Positions 1 to 12,625 of a DNA stretch of 64,000 bases are shown one piece after another. Position numbers and translations under genes: made by a program. The DNA is from Roridomyces roridus (Eukaryota; Basidiomycota; Agaricomycetes; Agaricales; Mycenaceae): NCBI GenBank assembly GCA_029378245.1, contig JARKIF010000009.1, positions 2,232,001-2,296,000 of the forward strand, in the 5' to 3' direction. Position 1 is the first letter of the stretch. Every line of letters begins with the position of its first letter. Under the pieces are notes generated by a model. It worked only from the letters and a program-made list of their open reading frames with translations. It was not told the DNA's origin and did not search any database.

Positions 1-533
1 GACGGGAGGGAATCACCCAAGGACTCTCCAGACGGGGTCGAGGAGATCTGGGGCGCGGAGCTGGCATGAGTTTCTGTGGCCGAACTGGATACAGGCTTGG
101 GCGCAGTGCTCGTTGCCCTTGCACGCGCTTTCGCGACTGGTTTGAAGACGAGACCACCCTTTTCTGTAGTATCGTGAATAAGCCTCGGCAAAGAGAGCTT
201 AGATGGAGCTTACGCACGGACGCGAGACATTCTGAGTGGAAGTCAAGGAGGCAAGAAATATCGCATCTAAACAAGAGCGATTATTTACGCGTCAAAACAC
301 CGATGCCTTTCGATCTCCCTACCGGCACGCATCCACACTGGGAGCTGGACGCCTCGGGCGGCGATGCCTGAGCTCAATGGAGTGCTGGAGAGGTAAATTG
401 CACCCCTTCATTCTCTTCAGAGCTCTCAACATCATCCAAGTGGCGTCGTATTACAGTCCTTGCGACAATGTAAGTTGTTAACTCGCTCTTTCGAGTCAAT
501 CGTCCGAGCCCATAGGCAGCCAGAGAGCAATGG
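1..533. other. no gene resolved at the left edge
   Basis: Several short open frames overlap here on both strands, but none shows a domain, a credible start with splice signals, or clear continuity with the gene that begins near 534. The stretch could be the promoter or a 5' exon of that gene, or the end of a gene lying to the left. I see nothing firm in it. Confidence 0.4.
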
Positions 534-1820
534 ATGTATTCTATTCTACCCAAGTTTTCTGGACGCGTCCGAGGCAAGGCAGACGTGAATCCTCCGCCAC
601 ACACCATCCAGGCTCGCGGACGTTGTCAGATTGAAATTGGGCCTCACATTTTCTGGGAAACAAGTTTTTGGGAGGTCCAATACCAACCTTTGCAGGCTCC
701 CTGGCAGTCTCCTTACGCGGCCTATGCTCCGCAACAGGCCCCTCTGTTGTCTTCCCTTTATTCTGCAACGGCAATAACTCCTGCCCTCATAAACCAAGTC
801 AATGCGAGAGCCGCGGCCGATCCTCTTCTCAATAGTCTCCTGCAACTTGCCGCTGCTGGGCAGGCGAGCCCTGAGCAGATACAGTCGCTGGGTCTGCTTA
901 TCCAGTCCCTCACTGTCCCGGGGACTCCAGAAGCTTCGTCTCCGCAGGTATACAAGAAAGAGTGGGATTTGGTGATTTCGTTTCACGAAACTCCCTACGA
1001 TCGTTGGATCATTCCTCGATGTCCTGCAATCTGCGAAAAAGTCAACGAAAGTGCCGACTCACTTTACGATGTTGTACTTACGCTGGCAATGAAACCACCG
1101 CCGTCGCCGACAGAACCGATGGGATGGGACAAGCCGCCCCAGGTCGTAACCATTCGCTGTAAACGGCCGCCGCCTGCAGTATGGGAACTCCTTTGGAGAT
1201 GGGTGGGTGGCGAAGAGAAGTTGAATGAGAATCGGGCTATTCTGGAGGACTTGAAAGTACGTGCTTCGTTTTTCTAGTACGAGAATACTTCACTCAGATA
1301 TCACAGAAAAATAACAGTAGAGCGTATCTCGCTCATCGCCTGCCTCAAATTCACTGTTAACCCAACTCCAAAATGTGCGGTCTTCTCGTCCACTAGACTT
1401 CTGCTGACCTCTTTGCAGGCTGCCGCTCCACAATATGTGATGAAGCATATCAAGCCTGGTCCGGAACCACGGCCGAAACGAAAGCCCCCGCAGCGCAAAC
1501 CTTCGGCGCCAGCAGGGTCCACCCCAACTCCCCAACAACCGTCCAGCTCTACTTCGGCAGCTTCGTCTACATCAAGTGCCGAACCTGATCCGAAGCGGCG
1601 CAAGATTGCTCCCACGACCAAGATTCGGTGTCATACTTGCCAGAAATCCGATGTTCCTCTCGTTTACGGAGGTCGGTATTGCCGCGATTGTGTGCAGGCA
1701 GGCAAGATCGAGACGGTATACGTCCCATACAAGCCGCCGCAGTACCAATACCAGCCCACTCCGGGTTATATTCCATCACCATTAGCTACTACCTCTACCA
1801 CACCCTCTGCACCGAGCTGA
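534..1820 (+). CDS. unrecognised protein with a Cys4 zinc-binding motif
   Basis: Two exons are joined by a phase-0 intron at 1257-1418 (donor gtacgtgc, acceptor ctttgcag). The first half is Ala/Gln/Leu-rich, followed by a segment rich in Trp and charged residues (KKEWDLVISFHETPYDRW). The C-terminal half is Pro/Ser/Lys-rich with a basic KRRK stretch that could be a nuclear signal. It then has one CHTC-x13-CRDC motif, which could bind a single zinc ion, as in zinc ribbons or a shortened GATA-like finger. The family is not recognised. A nuclear role is only inferred. The ATG at 534 is the first of the long frame, but a 5' exon or a later start is possible. It is convergent with the next gene, 54 bp between stops. 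Confidence 0.55.
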
Positions 1821-1874
1821 TCTCGAAAGCAATGTATTATACAATTATATCCGATGCGATGATGTACAATGAGT

Positions 1875-4819
1875 TCATGTAAATATTTTAATGTACCACC
1901 CTACCCACCAAACCACCACTGCCAGCTGTGTTAGAACAACCGACAGCTCAGCCACCACCGCCCACCACTGCACGACGATCCCAATCCAATAGGGAACCAA
2001 GATTAGACGACGAAGATAGGATACGGAATCCAAGTCAGCCAAAAATGCGCCATAGAGGACACCGCCGTCCGCTGCTTGCACCACGGTAAGCGCCACTGTG
2101 ATCAAGAAAAACACGAAAAGACCGATCCAATGACGGACAGATCGTCGAGGGAGCTTGTCGATGGTGTATCGTTTAGCTTCGCCCGTGAACTCGTTCCGGT
2201 ACAGTGGAATGATGAGGAAATGCTGGACATCGTCTCCAATCATTCTCCCATACGTCCGCCAGAATGGAGTCACAGTATCCAGCAGCAAGGTCAAGGCATC
2301 CATCCCAACCTCCCACAGGTACTGGTATTGATCCTTGTAGCTCTCTTCCAATGCAACGATGGTGGATATCTCTGGATAAACGACCGCAGTGTGCGACAAT
2401 GTATCATTGTACTGCGGTCTTGACCTCGTGATGGAGAGGTCTGCACGTTCTTGAGCACGTCAGACACCTCTGTAGCCTTCCAGGCGATCTCTCGTCTTTC
2501 GGCCTCGAGCGCTTTAAGCGACTCGGTCAATGCCCCGATGGGATCAGCGAGAACGCTCCCCGAGACTGCAGAATCAATATGGGGCGACTTGAGATATAAA
2601 TTCCTGAAACGTCTCCCGCTGGCGAGTCAGCCGTTGGTGAATATCGTCCACCGCTCGCCAGCTGTTGTAGGACCGCGTGACACCAGTTACGGCGGCGGGA
2701 TCAGTGACCGAACGCCTCGACGAGTTCGCGGGGAAGGCCTCTGTCCGGTACTTTCAACAACGTCGATAAAGAAGCCTGGATTTGGTCGTAGTCCTTGACT
2801 CCAGCTGCAATGTGTTGGAGTAATTGCCGAACACGTGCGTTTCGTTGAACCGTGGCTTCTAACAGTCTGTAAAACGCATAAGAATGCAGGTCTGGAGGAA
2901 AGTAGAGGAACTGACTGTTGCTTGCGCTCATAGTCCCTGTTAGTTTGTTCCTCGTCGGCATCTAATTGACGCCTCTGCTCCATTTGCTGGCGCAAATTAT
3001 CCGTAGAAGGCATGGACATGCGTGATTTCCGCTGGCCAAAAGTATGGCCGGTGGCAGTGGCCGGAATCTCGAACGAAAACTTGTCGACAGACGATGAAGC
3101 ACCCTCCAGTTTAATTGGTGAATTTTTGAAACCGGTTGGAGTAGAGGAAGGGAGTGGAATTGGGCTCATTTTCGCCGTGGCCGCAGCTAAAAGATCATGG
3201 TTCAAAGGGGCCGGGGCCACAATGGTTCGCTTCTGACGTCCACCATCGTCGGAGAGCTCCGAAAGAGAGTTGCGAGATGACCCGCCGTTCTCGCTAACCA
3301 AAGCACTGGGTATCCTGTGAAAGTGGGCGCTTGTCGGGGAGATGGCATGGTGGAGGGAGGAGCCACTGCGGATGCTACTGAAACCGGATTCACCGCTCTT
3401 GAAAGATTCCCGATCCATTGACCGGCGGCCTGACTCGGGTACGAGCTCAAGAGGAGCACGATGATCGTTGGATAATCTCCGCGAAAGAGAAGGACCGAGC
3501 GAAGGTGCGATCGAGAGATACGGAGAACCGGGGTGGGAAATGTACGGGGTGCGGGAAAGAATAGATCCAGTGCTGGACGAGTTCAGAGATGCGACGCGGG
3601 GGGTATGCATCTTTGGCTTGGAAGAACCGCGTAATTGAAGCAGATATTCTTCCATTATTAGGGCTGAAAGGCACCATGGATTCCTGCCTTTGGTTTGCGG
3701 TACTCTCAGCCATGTGAAGGGCTCGGCTTGTTCCAAGGACGCTTTCACAACTTCCTCTTGGCTTCCAAACCACCGAACTACCTTGACCATGTTGAAGGGA
3801 GTTGGAGCTGCGAGAGAGTCCAGAATGACATTGTACCGTCGGCCTAATTGATCGCACACCACAGATGCCTTTTCAAGGGCACTCGGTGATATTTTCGACC
3901 TAATCTGCAGTATTTTTGCTACAGGACAGGATTAGAAAGCTGTCAGTATTCAGGAAAGAATGCAACGAACCCGCATACATGCTCTCTCTGGTTTCGACAG
4001 CACTGTTTGACGGATGTTTTTCCCTGTCCTTCCGTTTGGATATGGACATGCTCCATCGTCTCTCGGATTTGTCGTCATCCCCTCCTATGCCAGACCAATC
4101 GAGGGTGGTACCCTCGTCGGACGAAGTCGGTACAGGATGGTTTGCAACCGTGTGCGGACCAGGGGAAGGGCTAGAGCTTCGGCTCTGCCACCTCGCGAAT
4201 GGCTGGTATTGGAGGCGGAGGAAACGGGACTGGGGCTAGGATGGGACGCAGCGGCTGGACTTTTGGACGGAGAATATGCGGGTTCCGACTTGTTCGAGGA
4301 AGGACTCGAATTTGCCGATTTCAGACGTGCTTCTCGCCTGGCCTTCAGCTTGAGAGCACGTTGCACGTCCTGCAGAATCCTTGGATCTATGCTCGAATTA
4401 ACAACCGTCCTTGGCTCTGATGTGGTGCTTGCCTTGATGCGCTGGTTGTGCATGAGATATTGAGTGGTAGAAAGTCCAATGGACGACGCACACAGGTCAT
4501 ATTCATCCGAGAACAGGCTAATACCAGAGTCTTCCGCCGTGCTCATGCTTGAACTCCCGAAACTCTTGCTAACGGGTCGTCTAGCTCTCACAGTGCTGGG
4601 CATGGAGAACTCTGGATTCACAGAGTGGACCCGGCGGCGGCCATGCGAGGACGTGGCTGCTGAACCGTTGGCAAGAGGCGAGCTCCGACGTGGAGGCGAG
4701 GTATGGAACCGTTTGGAGGGTTGCGGTTCATCGGGATTGGGGAAGCGAATGGAGGGGCGAGGAGCGTGGACTGTGTGGTTCCACTGGCTTGGCCCCGGAT
4801 CGTCTTCGTCGTCAGCCAT
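1875..4819 (-). CDS. large disordered protein with C-terminal membrane helices, family unknown
   Basis: Read from 4819 (ATG, MADDEDDPG...). The N-terminal third is Ser/Pro-rich and disordered. A predicted helical block follows near 3890-3640 (from ALEKASVVCDQLGRRY to CLSALIMEEYLLQLRG), then another Ser-rich linker and coiled-coil-like helices (2960-2450). The C-terminus (2400-1875) has at least two hydrophobic helices (FVFFLITVALTVV, LVPYWIGIVVQWW). Frame changes fit short GT-AG introns: about 3910-3957 (ends cctgtag), 2871-2919 (49 nt), a 52-nt intron near 2680, a 55-nt one near 2560, a 56-nt one near 2430, and a 41-nt one near 4165-4205. The family is not recognised. It is probably a tail-anchored or polytopic membrane protein. 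The exon map is approximate. Confidence 0.55.
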
Positions 4820-4847
4820 ATGCACCAAGACTCGAGAAACAGCAGGC

Positions 4848-5621
4848 TCAATTCAGGACGATCATTTGATTGCAGCGGCGAACTGTACTAGTAAGACTAT
4901 TCACACTGTTGACTCTGCCTCCGCACGCTATGCCTGCCTCTCGATGAATCCTGCCAAACAGAACTGATATCGACGCGTTTCGTTTCCATGTCTTGGTGTC
5001 TCTCGCGGCAGGCGGTTTGTTCTCGATCAACGAGGAAAGTGACTCGGACCTGGCTCGTACATACGGGTTGAATGGAGGGAGCGGTGCCAGTCGTTTGGCG
5101 GCGGGGGGAGCTGAGGGAATCGAGGCCTTAGTCGGCGCAGGCTCGGTGCGAGGAAATTTAAACTGTTCTAGACGGCCTGGTCAAGTCAGCAAAACCGGCC
5201 AACGCGTCAATCCAAAAGACCCACTCTTTTCGCGCTCTCCGACACTTCGCGAGGAGTTGCCACCCTGGTGCCATTCACCAAGAGGGCGCTGGGTGAAAAG
5301 AAACCCTGGGTGCTCGCGCCACTTTGCGAGCCTTGTTTCGACGCTGCGCCCGTTGGGCACGCTCCATATCTTGCTGGATTCTCTCTTCTGAAACCCGGGT
5401 CAACCCAGTTATATCATCTCGAACGGAGCTCACCCTCTTCTTTCTGTGCGCGCATGAAACTGGCTCTGTCAGTCCATGTACTGGTAGGCGTATTGCTGCT
5501 GCTGCGATGCTCTAACTAGCTTTATCATCGGTGGCTGTCTCGGAGGAGACTCCATCGTGTTGCGCCTCGCCCGCGGTGGAGAGACCTCGTTGGGGGTGTA
5601 TTGGAAAGTGGTGCGCTGCAT
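4848..5621 (-). CDS. small hypothetical Pro/Ser-rich basic protein
   Basis: It starts at the ATG at 5621 (MQRTTFQYTPNEVSPPRARR). After an intron, a second open segment (about 5390-5225) leads by a splice at roughly 5223-5170 (acceptor gccgtctag) into a third exon with EQFKFPRTEPAPTK and LAPLPPFNPYVRARSESLSS, ending at 4848. The protein is low complexity, basic and rich in Pro and Ser. No domain is recognised. It lies on the same strand as the next gene, whose ATG is only 28 bp past this stop, so the two could be one gene with a missed splice. Exon joins are inferred from frame continuity and splice signals only. Confidence 0.4.
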
Positions 5622-5990
5622 GCTGGGAGATGCTCAAGCTGGTGCTGAACGTGCTCTTTATATAGCTTCCGCGCATTCATGCGAACAATGCCACCGTCGG
5701 CCCTTTGTGCTCATCGCTTACCCTTCTTGGACAAAACTCGTCCCATCAGAGACCTCGCTAAATTGTACCTCCATCAAATATCGTGGTTCTTTGTTCGAGC
5801 ACCGCGTTTTTCTAACCCTTCCCACGGCAACAGCAGCACCTCTCTGAATGGCAAACGCCTCGATCAACTGCACTGTCCAACAAGTCTTAAAATGGAGAAT
5901 CAGACAGTGTTGAACATTCGCCGTTCGCTCTACCTGCTCATCGTTTGGTCCTCATATCAAGATCCTGTCTCAGCTAAATATTCTCCACAG

Positions 5991-5997
5991 TATATAA
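5991..5997 (+). promoter_or_regulatory. TATA box candidate upstream of the aspartic protease
   Basis: TATATAA lies 93 bp before the ATG at 6084, followed by a pyrimidine-rich leader. Position and match fit a fungal TATA element. There is no further support from sequence alone. Confidence 0.4.
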
Positions 5998-6083
5998 GGT
6001 GGTCTTCGCTTCCCAACGCCATCATCTCTTCATCTGGCACCCTCGTTCCAAATCCGCTCATTCCTCACCATTCCTTTACCTGA

Positions 6084-7759
6084 ATGCAATACTTTCTGCT
6101 CCTTTCTCTCATTCTCTCCGCGGCTGCCTTCCCTCGGGCCCATCATGGGATCCCTGCTCTCCAGAAAAAGTCTGGGACCTCGATCCCATTGAGGAGCAGG
6201 TCCACCCTTACCGCCCCCGACGGTGTATTCGACAAGAGCTTGGCTATCGCTGCCACCGTCGGTACTATAAACAAGCATCGTCAAAACATGATCAATCTCG
6301 AGAAGAACTTGGGGCCGGCTGCATTCAACTTGGTCAGTAAAAGCGCGTTCTTGTCTCGCCATTTCTTATCCTTTGCTAGGGTGCTGTAATCAAGCCGGTT
6401 GCTACCCTCCCCGTGCATATTCTCGAGCACCTGTTGAAGAAACGTCAAGCAGAAGCATTGACAGATGAGGACGAGGATATCGAATGGGCGGGAAATATTT
6501 CCATCGGACCCCTGCTCAGAACTTCATCATCGATTTCGATAGTAGGTCTCCCTTTGTGACTTTGAGGTTGGTTCTAACTTTCACTCAGCTGGCTCCTCGG
6601 ATCTCTGGGTCCCCTCTGCCTCTTGCACCAGCACCGTTTGCGCTTCAAAGAAGAAGTACAGCGCCGCCTCTTCAACGACTGCTGCTATCAAGCAGGGTAG
6701 TACTTTCTCCATCGAATATGGCGATGGCTCCACTGTCAGAATTTCCTCTTTATCCGCGCTTTCATTGGTCTGATTCAAGTAGGTCAGTGGGACAGTCTAC
6801 ACGGTGAGAGAATTTCCATCGGTGCTTATTTTGTACTGATATCTTTAGGACACGGGTAAGAATCCACTGCATCTTTGGCCAGAAGAATCTAATACTCGAA
6901 CGAAGTGACGGTTGCAGGCGTGAAAGGTTCGTGCACTTGTGGTATCAACTTGCCCGCTCACTGTCTGCACAGCCACGACGCAAACTTTCAGCGCCGTAAC
7001 TACACTGTCCTCGGACTTCACTGGGAATCCGGCGGACGGAATTCTCGGGTTGGCTTTTCCGAGCATCTCCAACCTGGCCTCGCGTCCGTTTTTCCCCACT
7101 GCATTCAGCCAGCGTGCCGTGCCCCAGAACATCTTTGGTTTCTTCCTTGCAAGCAACGGCTCCGAGCTGTATCTCGGCGGCACCAACAGCAAATTGTACA
7201 GCGGCAGTTTGGAGTTCCACACCATCAATTCGACTTCGGGATTCTGGCAAGTTCCTGGAGCGTCGGTCAAGGTCAACTCCGCCACGGCCGTTGCAGGGCC
7301 TCCAGACCGTCATTGATTCGGGAACCACGCTCATTTATGGTCCGCCCGCCACGGTCCAAGAGATGTATGCGAAAATACCGGGTTCTGCAGGTGTTTGACT
7401 CTGCCAATGGTGCGTTCTCTTGGTAAAATTGGAATATTCATTAAACCGCGCGTCAGGTTTCTATTCGTACCCGTGCGCTTCGACTCCTAATGTAGCGTTC
7501 AACTGGGGCCGGCGCAGATTGGAACATCACGGCCGCGAATTTCAATCTCGGGCTAACAGCTGTTGGATCGTCTCAGTGCGTCGGAGCCATTGTTGGAGAG
7601 GATATGGGCTTGGGATCCAACGTTTGGCTCCTTGGCGACAGGTTCGTGCTCGCAGTGGCTGGAATATCGCTAACCAGCCGTGCCAGCTTCATGAAGAACG
7701 TCTACACCGCGTTCGATTTCAACAGTTCTGCCGTCGGGTTCGCTGCTTTGAGGTCGTAG
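6084..7759 (+). CDS. secreted A1-family aspartic protease, reading frame broken
   Basis: A signal peptide (MQYFLLLSLILSAAAFP) and a propeptide with a KR site are followed by a pepsin fold. The first catalytic motif, DTGSSDLWVPSA, is formed by splicing out an intron near 6542-6589. The flap region is YGDGSTV, then come ADGILGLAF and the second catalytic motif VIDSGTT near 7312, and the C-terminus is VYTAFDFNSSAVGFAAL. A short intron near 7640-7688 restores GDSFMKNVY. Three positions need one base removed to follow the family: about 7294-7298, 7388-7392 and 7504-7513. A 46-nt or 66-nt intron could formally explain the first two, at the cost of conserved sequence, but I find none for the third. 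It is either a recent pseudogene or carries sequence errors. The enzyme would be an extracellular or vacuolar endopeptidase. Confidence 0.8.
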
Positions 7760-7780
7760 ACGAACAATTATATTTTGTAT

Positions 7781-8775
7781 TTACTGTCGAGGCATTTGAC
7801 GGCCCCGAATTTTACTCTTGTTGAACATGACGCGAACGAACATTATCGAAGTGAAGAGAGCCAGAGAATACCTTAATGTTTTCAGTGAAAGATCAGCGCA
7901 CAGTAAGCTGAAAATACCATGTAATGACATAGGACAGATGGGCGTTGCGGAGGTCGACTCTGGCTGGGCGACCGACAGGAATGCCTTTGTTAAGTCGCGT
8001 TGAGGCTTCACCTTCGTGTCCCTCTACGAAAGATGAGCCTCAAACATGACCAGAAGAGGAACGCACCGAAAATCTGCTCTACCAGAACAGGCTGTACATT
8101 GGCGCTGGCACCCCCAGCATATTCGGCCATGCCATCGAGATCTTTCCAATACCATTCACCGCTATCGGGCTTGTTGTCCGGCGTGAAGGTATTTCGTTCT
8201 TGCGTTGTCCGCAGCATGCCAAGGAACTCGACTGGGCCGTTGTCTTGAGGTATTGAGTCGAGATTGAATTCGTTGGAGATGAATCCGCGGTCCACGATGA
8301 CAGTGGTTCCGTCTTGGCGGACGAGTGGTGTCACCACATTGTTACCGTGCACCCCCTCGCGGGTGCGCGGTCCAACGAGCATAGAATGGGCGTGGTCCCA
8401 TTTACCCTGGAGATAAACCTTGCGGAAGACGAATTCGGGGATGGCTGAAATACTTGACGCGCCTCAGATGGAAATGTTCAAGTGCATCGAGCGGGTTTCG
8501 CACTTTATTCGCTTGGGAAGGGATAACGGAGGGAGTTGCAGTTTTTCCTCGAGCTCGTCAATGAGTGCTACTTTCCACTGCAGCCGTTGGAGTTGCCATG
8601 TACCCAAGCCGAAGGTAAAGATTGGAACGAAGCCGAGGAGAAGCATCGAGGGTGTAATCCATCGTTCGCGACGTGGACTGTAGACAGGCACGTCTGCAGT
8701 GCCCCTCCGAATGTATTGAACCGGAGACCGAAGCGGGGAGCGAAGTGGGTTGAACGATGGAGGTCGACGGAACAT
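7781..8775 (-). CDS. SHY1: SURF1/SHY1 cytochrome c oxidase assembly protein
   Basis: This is an inner-membrane mitochondrial protein that helps insert haem and assemble COX1 into complex IV. The ATG at 8775 opens a basic, Arg/Pro/Ser-rich presequence. The first membrane helix leads into the SURF1 signature LGTWQLQRLQWK. Then come AIPEFVFRKVYLQGKWDHAH, GPRTREG, VDRGFI, WYWKDL and VLVEQIFG, and the C-terminal half ends in a second helix, TWYSLALFTSIMFVRVMF. Three short introns are inferred: about 8440-8490, 8004-8050 and 7870-7916. The two-helix layout and length are usual for the family. It is divergent from SLA2 (114 bp between start codons) and convergent with the protease, 21 bp between stops. 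Confidence 0.9.
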
Positions 8776-8889
8776 GGTAAGTTTGATTTGATTCGGCTTG
8801 TTGACGCGCGCAGTCCACAACTTGTTCGCAGTCCGCCACATCTAATTCATGTACGCAGCAACTCCGCCCGCTCTTACAGACAGTCCCTC

Positions 8890-11800
8890 ATGCAATACAG
8901 GTTCGGAAACAGTGGCCGCAGAGGAGGCGGCTTCGACGATGATGAAGTCCATTATCCGACACGCCCAGTGGACAAGGACAAGGCCGAGCAGGAGCTGGTC
9001 GTGAACATCAAGAAGGCAACTAATCCAGAGGAGTCTGCACCCAAGCAGAAGCATGTCCGGAGTGCGCTCGCCTCGCACCCTCGCTGGCTGGTACTGAACG
9101 TTGCCAGAATGTATCGTATTCACCTGGGATTACCACTCCTCAATATCATTCTGGAGCGGGCTTCGAGTGCAGCCTATCCTCGCGGACGAGGTCCAGACCT
9201 TCAAAGCGCTCATCACGGTGCACAAGGTGCTGCAAGAAGGCCATCCCATTGTAAGCAGTGTGACCCGATTCACTGAGTGCTTTATTCAAAGCTTCGCAGA
9301 CGATCAAGGAGGCTCATGGACAAACTGCTTGGCTCGAGACTTGCGCCCGAACTCTGGGGTCCGATGGTCAACGAGGTGCGCGTCGCTCACACGAGGACTT
9401 TCAGCTACTGACTTGGCCTCAGGTTACGCCCCGTTGATTCGAACCTATGTGCAATTCATACTGGCTAAACTCAGATTCCATCGTTTGCGGCCAGAATTCA
9501 ACGGTCTCTTCGAATACGAAGAGTATGTGACTCTCAAGGGGATCGATGACCCTAATGAAGGGTGCGCGACTATTCTGTGTCGTGGTCAACTTTTCTGACT
9601 GGTGCAGTTATGAAACAATTTCCGACTTGATGGGTCTGCAAGACCAAATCGACTCGTTCCAGAAGATGGTCTTCTCACATTTCAGCCACGGCACCAACAA
9701 CGAATGCCGCATATCCTCATTGGTTCCTCTTGTCAAGGAGAGTTGGGGCATATACAGGTTTATCACCAGTATGATGAGGGCCATGTTCAGACGTGCGTGC
9801 TTGAGCGTTTATTTTGCTAGGATTAACGGTCCCGTGCAGGAACAAACGACGCGGACGCATTGGAACCATTGCGCCAGCGGTATACTTCCCAGCACCACAA
9901 TCTGCGGAAAGTTCTACTACGAGTGCTCGAATCTCAAGTACCTGACCGGGTTGATCAATGTTCCCAAACTGGCACAAGTGCGTTCAGCTTCTCAGACATT
10001 TCTGGATATTCATTTTGAATTAGGAACCTCCTAATCTGCTGGACACCGGCGACGCACCAGACCTTCCACCTCGGCCAAAGACGGCAGCACCTTCTCCTCC
10101 ACCCGTACCATCTCCCGACGCTGCGACTGTCAATGAGCAGGCGCGGATGCTCAAGGAATACGAGGAACAGCAGGCGGCCCTCGCTGCTTCCAGAGAAACG
10201 GAGGAGCGTCGGCGATTGGAGCAGGAGCAGCAACAAGCCAGGGAGTTTGAGGAGATGCAACGAAGGCAAGCAGAAGCCCAACGGCTCGCCCAGGAGCAAT
10301 TGTTGCTTCAACAGCAGCAGCAGCAGTACAATGCCCAGGCGTCGCAGCATGCTAGCGAACTTGAGCGTGAACTGCTTGCGCTGCGTGGCCAGTGGGAGCG
10401 CGACCAGATGTTCTTGGAGAGGTACGACCGTGTATGTGTTTTTCCGTCATTCTTTTCCGCTCCCTTTCTCAACTGATTTCAGAGAGTGAGAGCCCTAGAG
10501 GCCGAACTCGGCGGCGTCAATGCCAACGTCAACTCGCAGCTGGCGTCCAAAGACGAGCTGATCAAACAACTCCAAGAGCAGGTCGCACTATGGCGTAACA
10601 AGTACGAGGCGCTTGCCAAGCTTTACAGCCAACTTCGGACGGAGCACTTGGAGATGCTTTCCAAATTCAAGGCGTTCCAGCTAAAGGCCAACTCGGCTCA
10701 AGAGGCTGTGGATCGCATGGAGAGGATGGAGCGCGACTTGAAATCGAAGAATCTCGAGTTGGCCGACATGCTTCGGGAGCGTGACCGTGCTCGCTTCGAC
10801 ATTGACCGGCAAAAGTCTAGTCACAAGGACGAGATCGATCGTCTACGTCGCGAGCTCAATTTCGCAAATGAACGGGCCGAGGATGCCTCACACTCTAAGA
10901 ATTCCGAAGTCTCGAGCGTATTGAACAAATACAACAGGCAGATCCAGGAGCTGGAGGACTCTTTGCGGGTATGCTTTCTTTGCACTGGTTTGGCATCGCA
11001 TTGATTGCGCTTCAGGCCAAACAAATCCAAATCGACGACTTGCTTGTCAAGGTGAACAATGCAGAGAGCGACATGGAGCGGCTTCGGGATGAGAAGGACC
11101 AGGAGATCATGGTACTCGAAGAGAGTATGAATGATACCATCCAGCGGCTGTCGGAAGTCCAACAAGACCGCAACATTCTCGAGTCGGCGAATGACACGCA
11201 GATTGACACTCTTATTTTGGACAACCAGAAGAAGCTTAATCAAATCATCGGTGCGTCTAAATCCTATTTGAGGGTTACCATTCATACTAATGCTTCTTTG
11301 ACAGATTCTATCTTGCAAGCTTGTATGCAAAAGGTGGAAGATGGGATCTACGAGCTTGAATCGCCTACGCAGGAAGGCAATACCAATGCGACGCCCGAGT
11401 ATACGCTTTCGATGATCGAGAAGGCTGTCAACAACGCTACCGAGTTTGCACTGGTGTACAACCTCTACCTCGGGGGTGAGGTTGGGGGCGAGCATGTCGA
11501 GGTCATCAAGGGCGCAAACGAGTTTGCTCAATCGCTGACCGAGGTGCTCATCAACACCAAGGGCATTACCCGCCTTGCCAGCGACGACGATGCCTCGGAC
11601 AAGATCATCAATGTTGCCAAAATCGCTGGAGACGTCGGTACACGGCTGTTCTTCAATCTGCAGTCGTACAACATGAGCGGAATGCAACCCAGCCACAGGA
11701 AGGAATCCGCCATGCGTAATGGCGCGGAAGCTCGTGGAGCTCTCAGCAAGCTTTCCGAAGTTGTCGATGGCCTGGTACCGAAAGGCAACAAGGCTCAACG

Positions 11801-12533
11801 GGCCAACGGTGATCTCGGGGACATTGTGGAGCAAGAAATGTCTAGCGCAGCACGTGCGATCGAGGCTGCGACTCAGCGCTTGCAAGATCTCATGTCGCGT
11901 CCGCGGGATAATTCTCGGTTCAGTGCGCTTGATGTGCAGGTTCACGACTCGATTTTGTCGGCGGCCATGGCCATCACCAGCGCCATTGCTCGGCTCATCA
12001 AGGCCGCGACTGATTCGCAACAAGAAATTGTCAGTCAGGGCAAGGGATCGAGCTCGACGCAGCAATTCTACAAGCGGAATAACAGGTGGACGGAGGGTCT
12101 TATCTCTGCTGCCAAAGCGGTCGCATTTGCGACCAACATGCTCATCGAGAGCGCCGACGGTGTGCTTTCGGGCACACACTCGCTCGAGCAGCTCATCGTC
12201 GCTTCGAACGGTGTTGCTGCCGCCACCGCTCAGCTCGTCGCTGCATCGCGTGTCAAGGCGAACCTGATGTCCAAGACGCAGGAACGGCTCGAGTTGGCGG
12301 CCAAGGCTGTCTCGGAAGCGTGCCGTGCGTTGGTCAGGCAGGTCAAGGCCGTGTCGAACAAACAGCAGGATGAGGAGAATGTCGACTATAAAAACATGGC
12401 GGTGCTCGAATTCAAGAAGCGCGAGATGGAGCAGCAGGTCGAGATTCTCAAGCTGGAGAAGGATTTGGGTGTGGCGCGGAAACGGCTCGGGGAGATGCGC
12501 AGGGCTGGATATCATACTCTGGACACGGATTAG
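8890..12533 (+). CDS. SLA2: SLA2/End4, HIP1-family endocytic actin adaptor
   Basis: It links clathrin-coat membranes to cortical actin during endocytosis. An N-terminal ANTH domain (DKDKAEQELVVNIKKATN, CIVFTWDYHSSISFW, FKALITVHKVLQEGHPI) would bind PtdIns(4,5)P2. The middle (about 10140-11250) is a long coiled coil with Gln/Glu runs. The C-terminus (11310-12530) is an I/LWEQ (talin-like THATCH) actin-binding domain (AARAIEAATQRLQDLM, RWTEGLISAAKAVAFAT, LEFKKREMEQQVEILKLEKDLG). About nine short introns lie in the 5' two thirds, and the last exon is more than 1.2 kb. The ATG at 8890 is the first in frame with the ANTH domain. All expected domains are present. Confidence 0.93.
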
Positions 12534-12607
12534 GGGTGCAAACTGTGGATATTATTACATGTACGTTTACTGCTCAGCGAATGGATGGAACCTCGAAAGT
12601 CAGCGTG

Positions 12608-12625
12608 AACACACACACACACACA
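12608..12625. repeat. AC dinucleotide microsatellite
   Basis: Nine AC units lie in the 3' flank of SLA2, about 75 bp past its stop codon. Confidence 0.8.

Noticed and set aside
2420..2960. Apparent frameshifts in the large membrane-anchored gene
   Set aside because: Introns of 49, 52, 55 and 56 nt with GT-AG ends restore the frame in each case.
10821..12515. 564-codon open frame on the minus strand
   Set aside because: It lies exactly antisense to the SLA2 I/LWEQ exon in a fixed frame relation and reads as low-information Leu/Arg-rich sequence. It is a mirror of codon bias, not a gene.
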